DNA of 64,000 bases, taken from contig NW_027152213.1 of NCBI RefSeq assembly GCF_004359215.1, positions 1,636,704 to 1,700,703 of the forward strand, written 5' to 3'. Both the position numbers and the translations under genes were made by a program. Each line of letters starts with the position of its first letter. Position 1 is the first letter of the stretch. Source of the stretch: Bremia lactucae. Its lineage: Eukaryota > Oomycota > Peronosporomycetes > Peronosporales > Peronosporaceae. A model generated the notes under the pieces. That model was not told the DNA's origin. It did not search any database and saw only the letters and a list, made by a program, of their open reading frames with translations. Shown here one piece after another: positions 10,288 through 20,963 of the stretch.

Positions 10288-10739
10288 AAGTGCAGGCGGC
10301 GCCCGATAGGAGGGGCGACTTCGCCCATCTAATCGCGGGTGCTTTATCCGCGTCTGTAGAGTCGCAGGTGTTTAGCGCTGCTGAACGACGCATTAAGGAT
10401 CTCGATGGTCAAGTCTTGCGACTGACCTCGAATCTTCAGGAGGTCCGCGCGAGAGATCGTCAGGGTTATGAACACCTGAAACTTCGGCTTAACATATTGA
10501 AAAAATATATGCTGAGATACCCACTCTACGCGCTTGGTATCCCTCGCGTTCCGAGTTCTAATCGTGGTCGAGGGAGTCATTCGGATGAAAGTTTTTCACC
10601 TTCCCTGTCTCCCTCACCCAATCGACGCTCGACTCATAGTCGGCGTCACCATCTGTCTCCTTAGACGAATGATGGTATTTGATCTCTTCTGGATCAACAT
10701 ACCGTTTCGACGACCCACGTAAAATACGGGGTGCGCCTT

Positions 10740-12060
10740 CATATACGGGGAAAGGTGAGCCTATAATTTAGGTCTCCAACCTCTTCTACTACCGTAAACG
10801 GCCCAATGATACTGCACGGCAATAGCTTCTTATTACCTCCGGGCAGTACAGAAATTGCATTTTTAGGTAGGGTAGCAGTACTTAGTAGTACTTTTCCCTC
10901 GACTCTAAAGCGACAATTTCGGTCAGCATATTATTTTTGTTTATTCTGTGCGCTTGCCATCGCGTCATGACTTTTCATGTGATTGCTAATCGCTCATACA
11001 CAAAGCGTTGAGCTTCGCTCACGCTTTTTGCATCTAATTCGCCTATGACACCGCCTACGGGTCGGTGATAGGACGTAATTGTAAAATGCAAAACATCGTT
11101 TGTGTTTGAGAGCAACAGGCATTCCTTGCCGTGACTCCATTATGACCAGTGCCGAACTGTCAGGGTCCTTAGGGCAACTTTTCGTCTTTGTTATAATACC
11201 CTCACGGGTCATCGTCATAATCACGAACCTGTGCCCCTCTTTCGCACCGAGCGTAGTGAGAGGCCCTCACCCACTAAGACTCGGGCTGCGCACAAGCAAG
11301 ACTGGCGTCCGAGTCCGTTAATATAAAACAGTGTCTCACCCATACTGCCGTGGACACTGTTATTTGTAGCGAATTTCACGAAGGGTAATTGTTTGCTCCA
11401 TTCTTTCAAAGTCGCTATCGTGCGCAATACATCCGTTCCGACCCGATTGGCACGTTCTGTTTTACCACCGGTTTAGGGATGATCTCCGGTCGACATGTGG
11501 AGCTTGCTACCTAGCAGCTCAAACACATGTCGCCAAAAACCTAACGTAAAACGTGGATTCCGGTTCGATACTAGGGACTCGGGCATCCCATGTAGTCTTT
11601 TTACATGATCAAGGAACACGAGGGCTGGTGCTAAACGCACCATCTTGCTCAGTCTGTCTACAAAGACGACTAGCCCTGTCCGACCCTTATGATCGGGTGG
11701 CATGCCAAACATGAAGTTTAGACTTACTGACTTCCATCAATCCGTTGGAATCGGTAGCGGCTTCACGCGCTGACACTGTTCGCAAGAGCGAATACAGTTA
11801 ACCACCAAAATTCCTCTGACACTTTTAAAATTGTCTTTTCACGGCCCAGATGCCCATTCGATGGCGCATCATGGAAATTTTGAGGGATCATTAGCTTGAG
11901 ATCTGTGTCATGAGGCACATAGATTCTCATGATATCACAAGGTGACAGCTGATGCCATACAGGCCATCGCTGTAGGTATAGCGATTCAGCCTAGCTTTCA
12001 GGTGCGACGGATGGATTACATTTCGTCCACCGAAGTGATCCAATAGCAGGCGTAAATGTT
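10740..12060 (-). pseudogene. Integrase of element D
   Basis: Open stretches on the minus strand: 11712-11473 reads FGMPPDHKGRTGLVVFVDRL then SKMVRLAPAL, the integrase core with the D of the VDRL block, followed by LFLDHVKRLHG. 11427-11221 reads FVKFATNNSVHGSMGETLFY (F-A-x-N-x-x-x-H-x-S-x-x-x-x-P-F block). The zinc-binding part lies near 11830-11750. The GPY/F-type region is near 10860-10740. Frameshifts separate the blocks. Confidence 0.65.
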
Positions 12061-12199
12061 CGCCCTGACTGTAGTTCCCTTGTATTTCACAGGCTCGTTA
12101 CGTGGTGGGTCTATACGGCTGCCAATGTAAACGGCTTAGATTGTGGCTGCAAACGTTTACGGCTCAGATTGTGATTTTGCACTAGACAGACTTTCCTGG

Positions 12200-12700
12200 T
12201 ATCTTACCTCGAAGTCTGTTCTGCGCGATAAGGCGTCAGCCAAGACAATCGACTTATCCGGCATGTATTTATTTTGAAATTAAATTCAGAGAAGAGTGTA
12301 AGCCATCTTGCCATTCGAGGCGAGAGTTGCGGTGAGATTATTGCGGTCCGCAATGATGCGTGATCCGTATAAATCAAACATGGTTCGGTGCCAAAAAGAT
12401 GCACACGAAACTTGACAAGAGCATACTTTATTGCAAGTATGCTCCTTGTCATGCACCGGGTAATTCAGTTCCGCTGCTTTGAAAGCCGGGACTGATAAGA
12501 AATGACATAGTCAACACTGTCGTCATCCTTTTGCATGAACGCGCTGCCAATTGCAAAATTGCTGGCATTGCAGACGACGCTAAAGGGCTTATCCGCGTCT
12601 GACAATGCCAAGACCGGTGTCTCTACAAGAGATTGCTTCACTAATGTGCACGCACCTTCTTGTTCTTTTAACCAAGCCCATTCTGCGTCTTTTTTTTAGA
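12200..12700 (-). pseudogene. RNase H of element D
   Basis: 12452-12204 on the minus strand reads ILAIKYALVKFRVHLFGTEP, then LIYTDHASLRTA (the Asp-containing T-D-H block) and FNFKINTCRISRLSWL. The preceding block (12700-12540) carries ETPVLALSDADKPFSVVCNA-like residues in broken frames. This is the RNase H module between RT and integrase of Gypsy pol, inactivated by stops. Confidence 0.6.
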
Positions 12701-12949
12701 GGTCAGACAATGGTTTAGTACGCTCCGCATAATAGTTGCTGTACTTATGCAAGTAACTAGCGAGCCCTATGAATTAGCAAATCCTTTACATGTCGAGGGA
12801 TTGGCTATTCCTCTACCGAATCTACCTTGTCTAAGTCTGTTCGTACACCATGTGTACCTACGATGCAGCGCAGCACAAGTATCTCGAAGACCCCTATGAC
12901 GCACTTTTGTAAGTTGACGTACAATTGGCGTCCTCAAGAGTCTACAACA

Positions 12950-13640
12950 CAATGTCTAAATGACGCTTGTGCGACTCTATTTCATTCAGCCCGTCCTCGG
13001 CCCTACTATTCACTAATATTCACGAATACATCGTCAAAGATCGGGGCGCGTGGGCACGGTGCTGACGCATCACGCGAGCCACCACTCGATTGAATGTCGC
13101 TGGTGCGTTTCTCAAACCTTAGGGCATCACAAGCCACTTCCAAAGCATGCCGCTTGGAATGCTTACTGCCGTTTTGGCTACATCGGAATCTCTCGTGAAT
13201 ACCTGGTAGTAGCCATCTTTTAATCCAACGCGGAAAAGTTAGTTGACTTTCCCATGGAGTTCAACGAACATCTTTCCGCGGGATTGGCATTTGCGAAGGT
13301 ATAGCGCCGTTTTCAGCTTATCGTAAGCCTGAACGATGCGCCATCCACCTGTGGCTTTACGCACACAAACAGTCGGGCTGCAGTGAGGCGACTTGCTTTC
13401 ACGTACATGTCCCACCTTGGCTCGCTTGTCGAAGATCTCATCGATATAATCGACTTGTTCTTTCGGCAACGGCATTGCCTGGTCACATAATACTTGGTCC
13501 CAGGTTCGAGATCAATCTCGTGCCCGATACCCCTATCTGCTGGTTGGCGGATTGGCACTTCTTCTGGGAACACATCACATGATTCCACAGAACCTCAAAG
13601 AAAGTACTGTCTCTCAAGGCATCCCAACCTTGAGCAGCGA
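12950..13640 (-). pseudogene. Reverse transcriptase of element D (active-site box retained)
   Basis: Minus-strand blocks: EEVPIRQPADRGIGHEIDLE (about 13575-13510), VRKATGGWRIVQAYDKL (13375-13310), and FNRVVARVMRQHRAHAP running into RSFDDVFVN near 13100-13015, where FDD is the catalytic Y/F-x-D-D box. The 16-residue FNR-to-FDD segment is the reference showing that copies C and B have lost 40 nt at this site. Frameshifts elsewhere make it inactive. Confidence 0.65.
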
Positions 13641-14340
13641 ACTATTTCCTTTAATCCGTTTCTAGGACGCTCTCGTTCCTTGTGGACGACAATCGACAGT
13701 CCACCAAGTCCTCTTCTAAACTGGTGTGACTATTTCGTGGATCTTTCTTTACCTTTAATTTGGCAAGGAACAGATCTTACGACATCTCCGGGAGCTTAAT
13801 GATCTCCTAAACAGATTAAAGGACTTGCTGGAGCACATCGACTGAGGACGCCTCAGCCATTTCATCTTCGACGGCCTCAAACACCTCGTTGTAAGACCCG
13901 TCCTCTTTAACCGGGAACGATCCAAAGGTCACTCGTTTTGACGTACCTCTGATTGTCCTTTTTTGTCGGGTACTCGCATTCGAGTCAGAAAGACCTTTGA
14001 ATGGGAAGCAGGTGGCGTTGCTCCTTAGCTAACGCACCCCACCCAACCGTACCAAGCTCTAGACTCTGTGCCGGTTCTTGCGACGCTTGACTTCTTGTCA
14101 GCTCGCTATCTACTACCACAGGCTCTCGGTTCTGTGCGGGACCATTGGACGCATGACTACTTGTCATCGTCCTTTTTGCTATACCAGTCTCCCGATCTGT
14201 GTAGGACTTGGTGACGTTTCACATCCCCTCAACGCACCCTCAATTGTGTTCGACACGACGTCAGTTGCATCAGCCTCTCGCAGGAGCACATCCTTTCCGG
14301 TGTCCTGCGTAGAGTTCGCAACTGTGCGTACGCCAATCTA

Positions 14341-14560
14341 TCAATAATGGTGTTTTGGCAACCATGGCATGCCTAGGATGAGGTCATACGGGCTCTCTAT
14401 ACCTAGCACTGTGAGCTTCTCCTTACAGGAGAAGTCGCTAAAATTGATTGCGAGTTTAACCTGAACTCCGTCAGACTTTACGAGCGCGCCGTTCGCTAAA
14501 CGAACGGTCGCTTGCCGTCCTAACATAGCGACTCAAACATCGATGATCTCTGTTTAGCGC
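14341..14560 (-). pseudogene. Protease C-terminal part of element D
   Basis: 14526-14341 on the minus strand is open: ATVRLANGALVKSDGVQVKL, then FSCKEKLTVLGIESPYDLIL followed by GMPWL. The I-L-G-M-P-W-L block ends Gypsy retropepsin domains. The D-S/T-G active site would lie upstream, near 14600, where the frame is broken. Homologous parts are at 38710-38900 (+) and 56506-56300 (-). Confidence 0.6.
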
Positions 14561-14747
14561 CGCGAGTTTTACAAAATCTTGTGATGCACCAGGATCCACA
14601 AGGAGGGTATCACATGGTCATAGCCTCGTACTCGAGCGCTATAGAAAAGCAAGATTGAGGACTATGGCTCTCATTTGTCTCTGAACATAGGAGTAGCTCC
14701 AGAGTACGCATTAGTAGGGCATCCCGCCCCTACTGCGCTTCTGCATC

Positions 14748-15690
14748 TCAAAAACTCTCAGCGGTCGATGCAGAACTCACGCGTCTCGTAAGATGGTTCT
14801 TGCCATCACCCTTACGAATGGGAGCCCTTTTTCTGGGCGTCTTCGCACCAGCAGGGACCCTGGCATAGCAGCGAGCCATCATATGGCCGCGCTTGCCGCA
14901 TTTAAAACAGACAACGTCTGCATTGCCCAACTCCATGGGAATGGCATCTGACCTCTCGGCCGACGGCTTATCCAAGCTGTCCCCGAGGCACTGTTGAAGG
15001 ATTGCTCCTCAACTAAGGCAATTTGGATTGCCTCTTCCATCGTCGACCGCACCTTTCTAAAAAGGGCCTGTCACGATGGGCCGTGCCGTACTCCGTTCAT
15101 AAACGTGGACACCTTAATTGGCTCCGGATTCGGATCTACGGTAATGGATGCCGACAGCGAGCGCATCTCCTGCTCATACTTTTGCAGAGTCACTTCGCCT
15201 GTCGACTACCAAAGAAGTGCTCTTATAGCAACACCTCGTTGTTCGGCGGCTGGTACATGGAACGAATCGTTACCTTAAAGATTGCCCATGTAGGGAAAGC
15301 CTTATCGTCTGCCATAAGCGACGAGCAAGCTCACTCTGAGGCCTTACCACACAGATCCGACATGACGAAGGACACAATTTGGCTTTAGCCCTCAATGAGC
15401 TGCGTCACACCGCATTGCTCCACGGCTAAAAGCCAGTGAACAATCGTATGCGCTGCAGTTCCATCGAATTTGGGCGGGTCCATCCGAATGGGCCTCGGCT
15501 GATTCGGCCGAGCGGAGAGAATTTAAACAGTCGTGTTGGGAGCCTAGCTCCGAGCCTGCTCTCGCCTAACCCTGAGTCTGAGTGACAGACTCTGCCGCAG
15601 CATGGCCTAGCCAGTGCTTGTTCACCAAGTCCCTGAGCCAAGTGCTCCGCCAACTCCCGATGATGATCGGAGAGTTAGGGGAAATGAGCC
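14748..15690 (-). pseudogene. gag of element D with CCHC knuckle
   Basis: The minus-strand gag starts near 15690 with MRLNIDWAHFP-like sequence (compare MSPNFDWAHFLHH-like at 37332). A stretch at 15653-15426 then reads RPNSMELQRIRLF (retrotransposon gag-like). It ends in the open block 14975-14748: IPMELGNADVVCFKCGKRGH, then MMARC, a C-x2-C-x4-H-x4-C zinc knuckle followed by a basic tail. The middle is broken by stops. Confidence 0.65.
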
Positions 15691-15766
15691 CAATCGATAT
15701 TGAGCCTCATCCTCACGTACACGCTCAGAGATGCGGGTCGTGGGGGGGATTTGACGTGCTATCTGG

Positions 15767-16221
15767 TGTAGGCGGGCATGTCGATTGCGGGCACGTTCTA
15801 CTTAAGCACAGCGAGAAAGCGATTTGACCGTTTTCTCTCACGTGCAGCGAGATAGTTGGAAGGCGCCTTAGCGACCTCACCGAACGAACTATAAGCCTTT
15901 ATTAAAGTGACGTCACGGAAGCGGTATTCCGGTTCCACGTGCGCGCTTACGAACTAGGAAATAGTTTTCAGACTGATTTATATTCTATCGCACTGAATAT
16001 GAAAACCTTTTTTAACCAACCATAAATGACATCTCTGTAGATATGTACTTATATGTATTGCGAGCGTATTATTCTAAATACTTCGTATCTTGGATGACGC
16101 TAAGCGTCATCCCTTCCAATGTGAATCCACCTATGTTCAATAGGGTGGTTCACTAAGTGAACCACATTCAAGTGGTGGGTCTACTTACTTCATTAAAGTA
16201 ATGCAACTTTAGCCCGTTACA
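15767..16221 (-). repeat. Family 1 5' LTR of element D
   Basis: On the minus strand the repeat begins TGTAACGGGCTAAAGTTGC and ends GCCCGCCTACA, a TG...CA LTR of about 455 bp. It aligns along its length with the LTRs at 36744-37274, 46168-46677 and 60311-60841 (shared: GGATGACGCTAAGCGTCATCC-like palindromic block, GTGACGTCACGGAAGCGG, CACGTGCAGCGAG). The expected primer-binding site is decayed (AGATAGCACG for TGGTAGCACT). Confidence 0.75.
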
Positions 16222-16523
16222 GATCTTCTATCTACTGGCTTTTGATATTAACAATTACCTATGCATGCGCCTCGTTGCGCGACGCCTAACTGTGTTTCGT
16301 ACCGATTGGCGGGGCTCTTTAAACTTAAATCAACCAATCAATAGACAATTATAGAAGCAATAATGCGTCAATATTACCATATTTGTTAATATTGGAACTA
16401 TTAATTCAAAATTAATAAAAGATAATAATTTTGTACGTATTTGTTTATTTCCGCTCATAGAAAATAATATGTATCATTCCTCTTATAGTGTACAGAAATA
16501 TTTATGTTACGGGACACCCCGTC
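16222..16523 (-). repeat. Family 2 LTR fragment
   Basis: The right-hand (5') half of a minus-oriented family 2 LTR: GATCTTCTATCTACTG, CCGATTGGCGGGG, AATATTGGAAC, ending GGGACACCCCGT near 16523. It abuts the family 1 LTR at 16221. 16524-16714, upstream of POP4, holds no recognisable feature. Confidence 0.6.
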
Positions 16524-16714
16524 TCTTGAAAATAAAATACAGAAGCCATTGGTCACCACGCGGAAGTCAGCCGCCGAGTAGTTTTATGATCATCTATTTA
16601 CATATTTAATGTGTGCAAGATATCTGAAAAATTCTGAGCCAGTATATTAGCGCGGACGCCACTTTTCCTTGTAAAAATGTAGAATAGTGTGGTACACTCC
16701 ACGCTATTACAATA

Positions 16715-17907
16715 ATGTCTGCTGGCGGTAAGAAGCGGCCGAGGGCCGATCTGCTTTCGTCTCTGGATGCAATATTTTCATCTGTGACGCAGCCGAAAGC
16801 ATCCAAATACACAGCGCTAGCATCTTCACAAAGTACGTCCAAAGGAATTGTACAGCAGGCCTACCAGCACTCAAAGCGCAAGCGTGTAAACAAGAAACGC
16901 CAATTGGGCAGTACCACGCAAGAAAGCACCAACGAAGCTAACAAAAAAGAAGAAAATAACGAGAAACAACCAAAGAAAAACGATTTATTATACGAGAAAC
17001 TCGACTTAGACTTGCTGGCGATTGGACTGAAAGATTGTTCTCTTGTAAGGAGCAAGAGGGTGGGCAAGAGGATAAATGCTGACGTGTATACGTTTATACT
17101 ATTGTAGCAGTCACAAATCAAATCGTTCTCAAAACCGCATGCATATCATGAAACGCTAAAATCGTATCTCGAAGCGGTAACAAAGGGTTCAAAGGCAAGC
17201 TCGACTGCTGTTGACAGTCTCAAAAACAAGGTCTTGTCTTTGGACAATCCTTTTAAGAACACTGCAGCAGATACAACCAAAAAGGCGATCGCAAGAGCCA
17301 GTTTGAAGCAGACTCATAAATTGATTAGTGCACGTCAGCGCCGAAAGCTTGGTTTGCACGTGCTGGGGAAAGAAATGTCGTATCGCCACGCCGAGCAGCT
17401 CCATCGAATCTGGACGCGGTATGTCAGTCAAGTAATCGAGAGTGACATCGCTACAGTTCAGCCAGTGGTAGAAGAAGAGCAGCGTAGGCGCAATGCGAAG
17501 CTACAGACAAAGTTTAAGTATCTTGATCTATCGGGATGTCGCGCTGAAGTTGAGTTGAAAGATTTTGTGAAATGCTCTATTGATGGGGTGCTTACATTTT
17601 TGTGTGTACTTCTTGCAGTCATTGAGTCTTTAAATCCATGCAACGTTGGATTTTGTGGAATTATAGTCGCGGAGAATATGCACACGATTCAAATTTGTCG
17701 TCCTGTATCGTTAGGCAGTGACAATACTCAGGGATGTGTTTGTAGTACGTAGAAATTATCAATTCAAGCGCTTTGCTCGTGGTTACTAAAATCTTGGTGT
17801 TTTAACGTGCAGCGCTTGTCAAATCGGAATCCTGTTTTAAAGTTTTTCTTAGCTTGAATCGGAGCTTGATTCTTGATGGGGCATGGTTCGCAGAACGGGC
17901 GCTTTAG
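16715..17907 (+). CDS. POP4: RNase P/RNase MRP protein subunit POP4 (Rpp29-like)
   Basis: Proposed exons 16715-17044, 17108-17549, 17619-17744 and 17813-17907 give a protein of about 330 aa. POP4/Rpp29 binds the RNA of RNase P and MRP in tRNA 5' processing and rRNA processing. The N-terminal third is Lys/Arg-rich and disordered-looking. The UPF0086/Pop4 core is in the C-terminal half: SARQRRKLGLHVL, YRHAEQLHRIWTRYV, then LDLSGCRAE-VIESLNPCNVG and GIIVAENMHTIQI. The last exon gives ESCFKVFLSLNRSLILDG, matching the family's C-terminal strand. Intron 1 (donor GTAAGG, acceptor TAG or CAG, 63-66 bp) and intron 3 (donor GTACGT, acceptor GTGCAG, 68 bp) are clean. Intron 2 (69 bp) is inferred from alignment, but its donor would read TTGAGT instead of GTGAGT. 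Unspliced, the frame stays open with 23 extra residues. It is convergent with the ELMO gene, 107 bp apart. Confidence 0.8.
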
Positions 17908-18014
17908 TTACCATCGTCGCGAATTATTTTGATAACGACTTTCGTGTTTCAATTCAGTTTACAAAATCAAAATCTCTATTCTGAAAAATATGTAGCTCAA
18001 CTCCATTCGTCAGG

Positions 18015-20786
18015 CTACATTCCTCCCATGATTACTTTTTTGCCCTTACTAATCTTGCCTATCTTGTGCTGCTTCGCCAGCGTCGTTGGCAATGCAAGTG
18101 AGGCTATACTCGGCTTTTTCGTCAGCTCCTGTAACTCTGTCAAGGACTTGGGCTGCATATTAAAAATCTCATTCACGCGTCGTCGGAACGCCACAATGAC
18201 TTGTCCAAACTCCATATAACCCTGCAGATTAACAAACAAGACGTGAATACCTTAAATGATTAGAGAGCCCTCGCATATGCTCACCGCGTCCATTTCGACA
18301 AAAAGCGAGTCCAAGACAGGAAAGAGTAGACAAAAGATAGTTTCATATACGTGATTCCCTGGCTCATTAATAACATCGTCCCAGCATTTGTAATCACTTA
18401 AAAACGGCAATGTTTTGGTTGGCTTTATAGACTGCGATGTTGTAACACTCTGCGCAATTAAGAGACTATACGTCATCATTGCACTTGGCGAGCAGCCTTC
18501 CGAATGTGTTCCAGCGTCGCCCAAACCAAGCGTTTCGGTCAAAAGCGATGCCACATTGATACATGCTATCGCTAATGGGTAATTCTTCATGTTTCCTTCG
18601 CTGACACCATGCCGTGTGCGCTTCAAAATGCGCTGGAATTCACTCGATGGATAGCTGGCAAAGTAAATAAGACAATACAGACCAAGCAGGCCACTTGAAC
18701 GAAGATCAGATGCCGGGCCTCCTCGTTGAAAACCAATTTCGAGCCATTTCGGGTCATTATTCGACTTGAATGGTTCTCCTGGAAACACGAGTTCCCATAG
18801 CTTAGCTATCATCATATTTACAGTCTTCTGATCCTTAGGCGGTCCGCTTGGTTCAGGTGCCACTTTGGCTTTGAGTAACTTTCGTAGCCGAGTCACACAA
18901 GAGTGGAATTCCGTGCGAATTTTTGCTCGTTCTTTCAACTCAATTTCAATAATCTCCAATGGTAAGCACATCGCCGCCGTGATAGCTTCGTACCACGCAC
19001 GACACTCGGCAGGACACGAACATGCAAGCGCGAGACGTCCAATATAAAGAAGACGTTTCTCGGATCGTACCGATAGACGAAGACCCTTGAGGGTCGAAAC
19101 ATACCACGGCCGTGTATTCGTATCTCCGTCGGCTGGATAAAACATAATACAATTCTCATAAAGGCACACAAACAATCGGCCTCGCAAAGTAGCATGAGGC
19201 CCTGCATTTTTCATTTCAAGATGACCAGTTTTAAGTGTCAAGCGACATGAACGCCTTTCAAGATCGTCACCAGATACATTATTGTGAACGATCCGCTGCA
19301 AAATGGCGAATAAGTCATCTCTTGCTTCGACAGTATCGAGGAAAATCGGCCATGACCGATGCCTGCCGCAAAAATCAATACTAAGACCGTAATCCTCACC
19401 TCTTGAGCGCACACTACCCATCGATACGTTGCGAATATCCGTGAAATGAAAAGTCGTGAGCGTTTCTCCTCGCCGCGAATTTGTTAACGTTTGTTCGGCA
19501 AAATTAAGCTCCAAGACTCGAGTCTGCAGTCGATTCCGTGAGCTACACTTTCGGACCCCGTAGCGTATGAGAAAGCCCTGGATTCCTGCATCAGTCCATA
19601 GCTGTTGAAAGTCAGTGGCACCATCAAACGTCGAGCGATTGCCCGAATTAATAGCATTTTGAATCGCACACACCCAATGCGTCATTTCGTAACTCGAAGA
19701 CGCTACCATGCAGAATTCCCGACGCGATGAATCTGCCGAGGTCATGACCCTAAATTCATACTCCTTGGCATTTCTACCTGTGGCGACCATACATCGCGAT
19801 GTCGAACTAAGATCAATCATCTTCGTTGGAGTGCCTTCATTGTCATCTTTGGCGTATGTCAGCATTGGACCCTGAGGCATTTGACGCAGTACAACCCAGC
19901 GTCTTCGATAGCTTCGGACCACGTCGCCCCGCTTTGAAATCCATCCCTGTCGAATGATATCGCCAGGCGTGGAAATGCGCTGCATGGTTGATTTTCGATA
20001 CGACGCCAAGGATTTTCTTTCACCTTCCTGATCTTGAAGACTCTGTCCCAGTCTTTCAAGAAAAAATTCGCGTCCAAATTGTGGATCAAAGTGGGCAAGG
20101 TCGTCCATAGTGAACATTCGATCCGCTTGTAACTCGGCTAATAATCGCGATTCGACATTAAGGGACTTGGTAATATAACCAGCTATCGAGGCTTCGATTC
20201 GTTGCTCATACGTTTCCTGATCGCCATCACTGAGACGTCGATTCGTGCATTTACGATGAGGTGAAGGCTCCGAGATGCTGTCAATACTAAGTTCTCCGTC
20301 CGATCCGAAAGAAAGGGATCGATCCGATTCTTCAGTAATGCTGTGGTTACTCATAAATTGGTGGGCGTAGTTGCTAGCAATATTGGACTGCGTGGCCCGT
20401 AGTGTCGTGGAAATGTGCTTGTCAATCGGACGAATAATTTCGTCGTCGAGCTCGTCTTCTTCAATGCCGTAGCCCATCAAACCCGTGAGTCGACCGTATC
20501 CTCCCGTTGTGTCAATATCGTCGGGTGGCAAACGGACAGACTCAGGACGGCCATACACTAAATCACTTTCAATCCTTGAATAGCCCAAGAGATTCTCCTG
20601 CGAGTAAAGGCTTGCACGCACGACGGCAGTATCGTTCTGTACGTCAGGACTTGCATCTTTTTGAATCAGATGCTGTGTAGAATAAAAAGAACAAACAAGT
20701 TCGAGGTTAGTGAAAATAAGTCTTGTTCAGCCAATTTGACGTACGTCTAAGGACCAGAGCAATTCGTCCGACACATGGTCGCTCAT
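18015..20786 (-). CDS. PH-domain and ELMO-domain protein
   Basis: Proposed exons, minus strand: 20786-20745 (MSDHVSDELLWSLD), 20672-18285 and 18221-18015, about 878 aa. Intron 1 (72 bp) has donor GTACGT, a CTAAC branch-like site and acceptor ACAG. Intron 2 (63 bp) has donor GTGAGC and acceptor CTGCAG; splicing it restores the ELMO end (MEFGQVIVAFRRRV). Domains: a Ser-rich N-terminus, PH at about 253-356 (GWISKRGDVVRSYRRRWVVL), two further PH-like folds at about 378-480 and 490-585, and an ELMO/CED-12 domain at about 605-860 (KLWELVFPGEPF, LEIGFQRGGPASDLRSSGLL). ELMO domains act as Arf-GAPs or, with DOCK proteins, as Rac GEFs. PH domains recruit to phosphoinositides, so a membrane-associated small-GTPase regulator is inferred. 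It shares a 177-bp divergent upstream region with CSN6. A start at 20621 would be GTG, so the upstream ATG exon is preferred. Confidence 0.85.
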
Positions 20787-20963
20787 TCTGCTGCCGACGA
20801 CTGCAGGTAACCGTGGCGGACTTCAAAATGCGATGTCAGAGCAGAGGGGGACTTGGTTCAGTACGCCCAGTTTCCTTGAGGGTCTGTCTGCTCAAGCGTT
20901 ACCAGAATAGTCAGCACGTGACAAACGTCATTGAAAAATATGGTACAGAAAATGGCACCTTAA
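20787..20963. promoter_or_regulatory. Divergent intergenic region, ELMO gene / CSN6
   Basis: The 177 bp between two divergent ATGs must hold both core promoters and 5' UTRs. I see no convincing oomycete Inr/FPR match or TATA box. The assignment rests on position only. Confidence 0.35.

Larger units (their letters stand above)
9190..16221 (-). mobile_element. Family 1 chromodomain Gypsy element D, minus strand, 3' LTR lost
   Basis: Reading right to left: 5' LTR (16221-15767), gag (about 15690-15000), zinc knuckle (14975-14748), protease (14560-14341), RT (about 13600-12950), RNase H (about 12700-12200), integrase (about 12060-10740), chromodomain (10287-10099), then an antisense ORF on the plus strand (about 9200-10097). 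The 3' LTR is missing, replaced by family 2 sequence near 9190. It is more diverged from copies C and B than those are from each other, and it keeps RT sequence that both of those have lost. Confidence 0.8.

Noticed and set aside
1..16500. tRNA or other RNA genes among the repeats
   Set aside because: Stretches matching a tRNA 3' end are primer-binding sites next to LTRs; the rest of a cloverleaf is absent.
17929..18219. Hydrophobic 96-codon plus-strand ORF that looks membrane-like
   Set aside because: It lies opposite the last exon of the ELMO gene, whose frame matches the family C-terminus.
20619..20621. GTG codon as start of the ELMO protein
   Set aside because: An upstream exon with ATG, a GTACGT donor, a CTAAC-like branch site and an ACAG acceptor keeps the frame; a GTG start is unlikely in a eukaryote.
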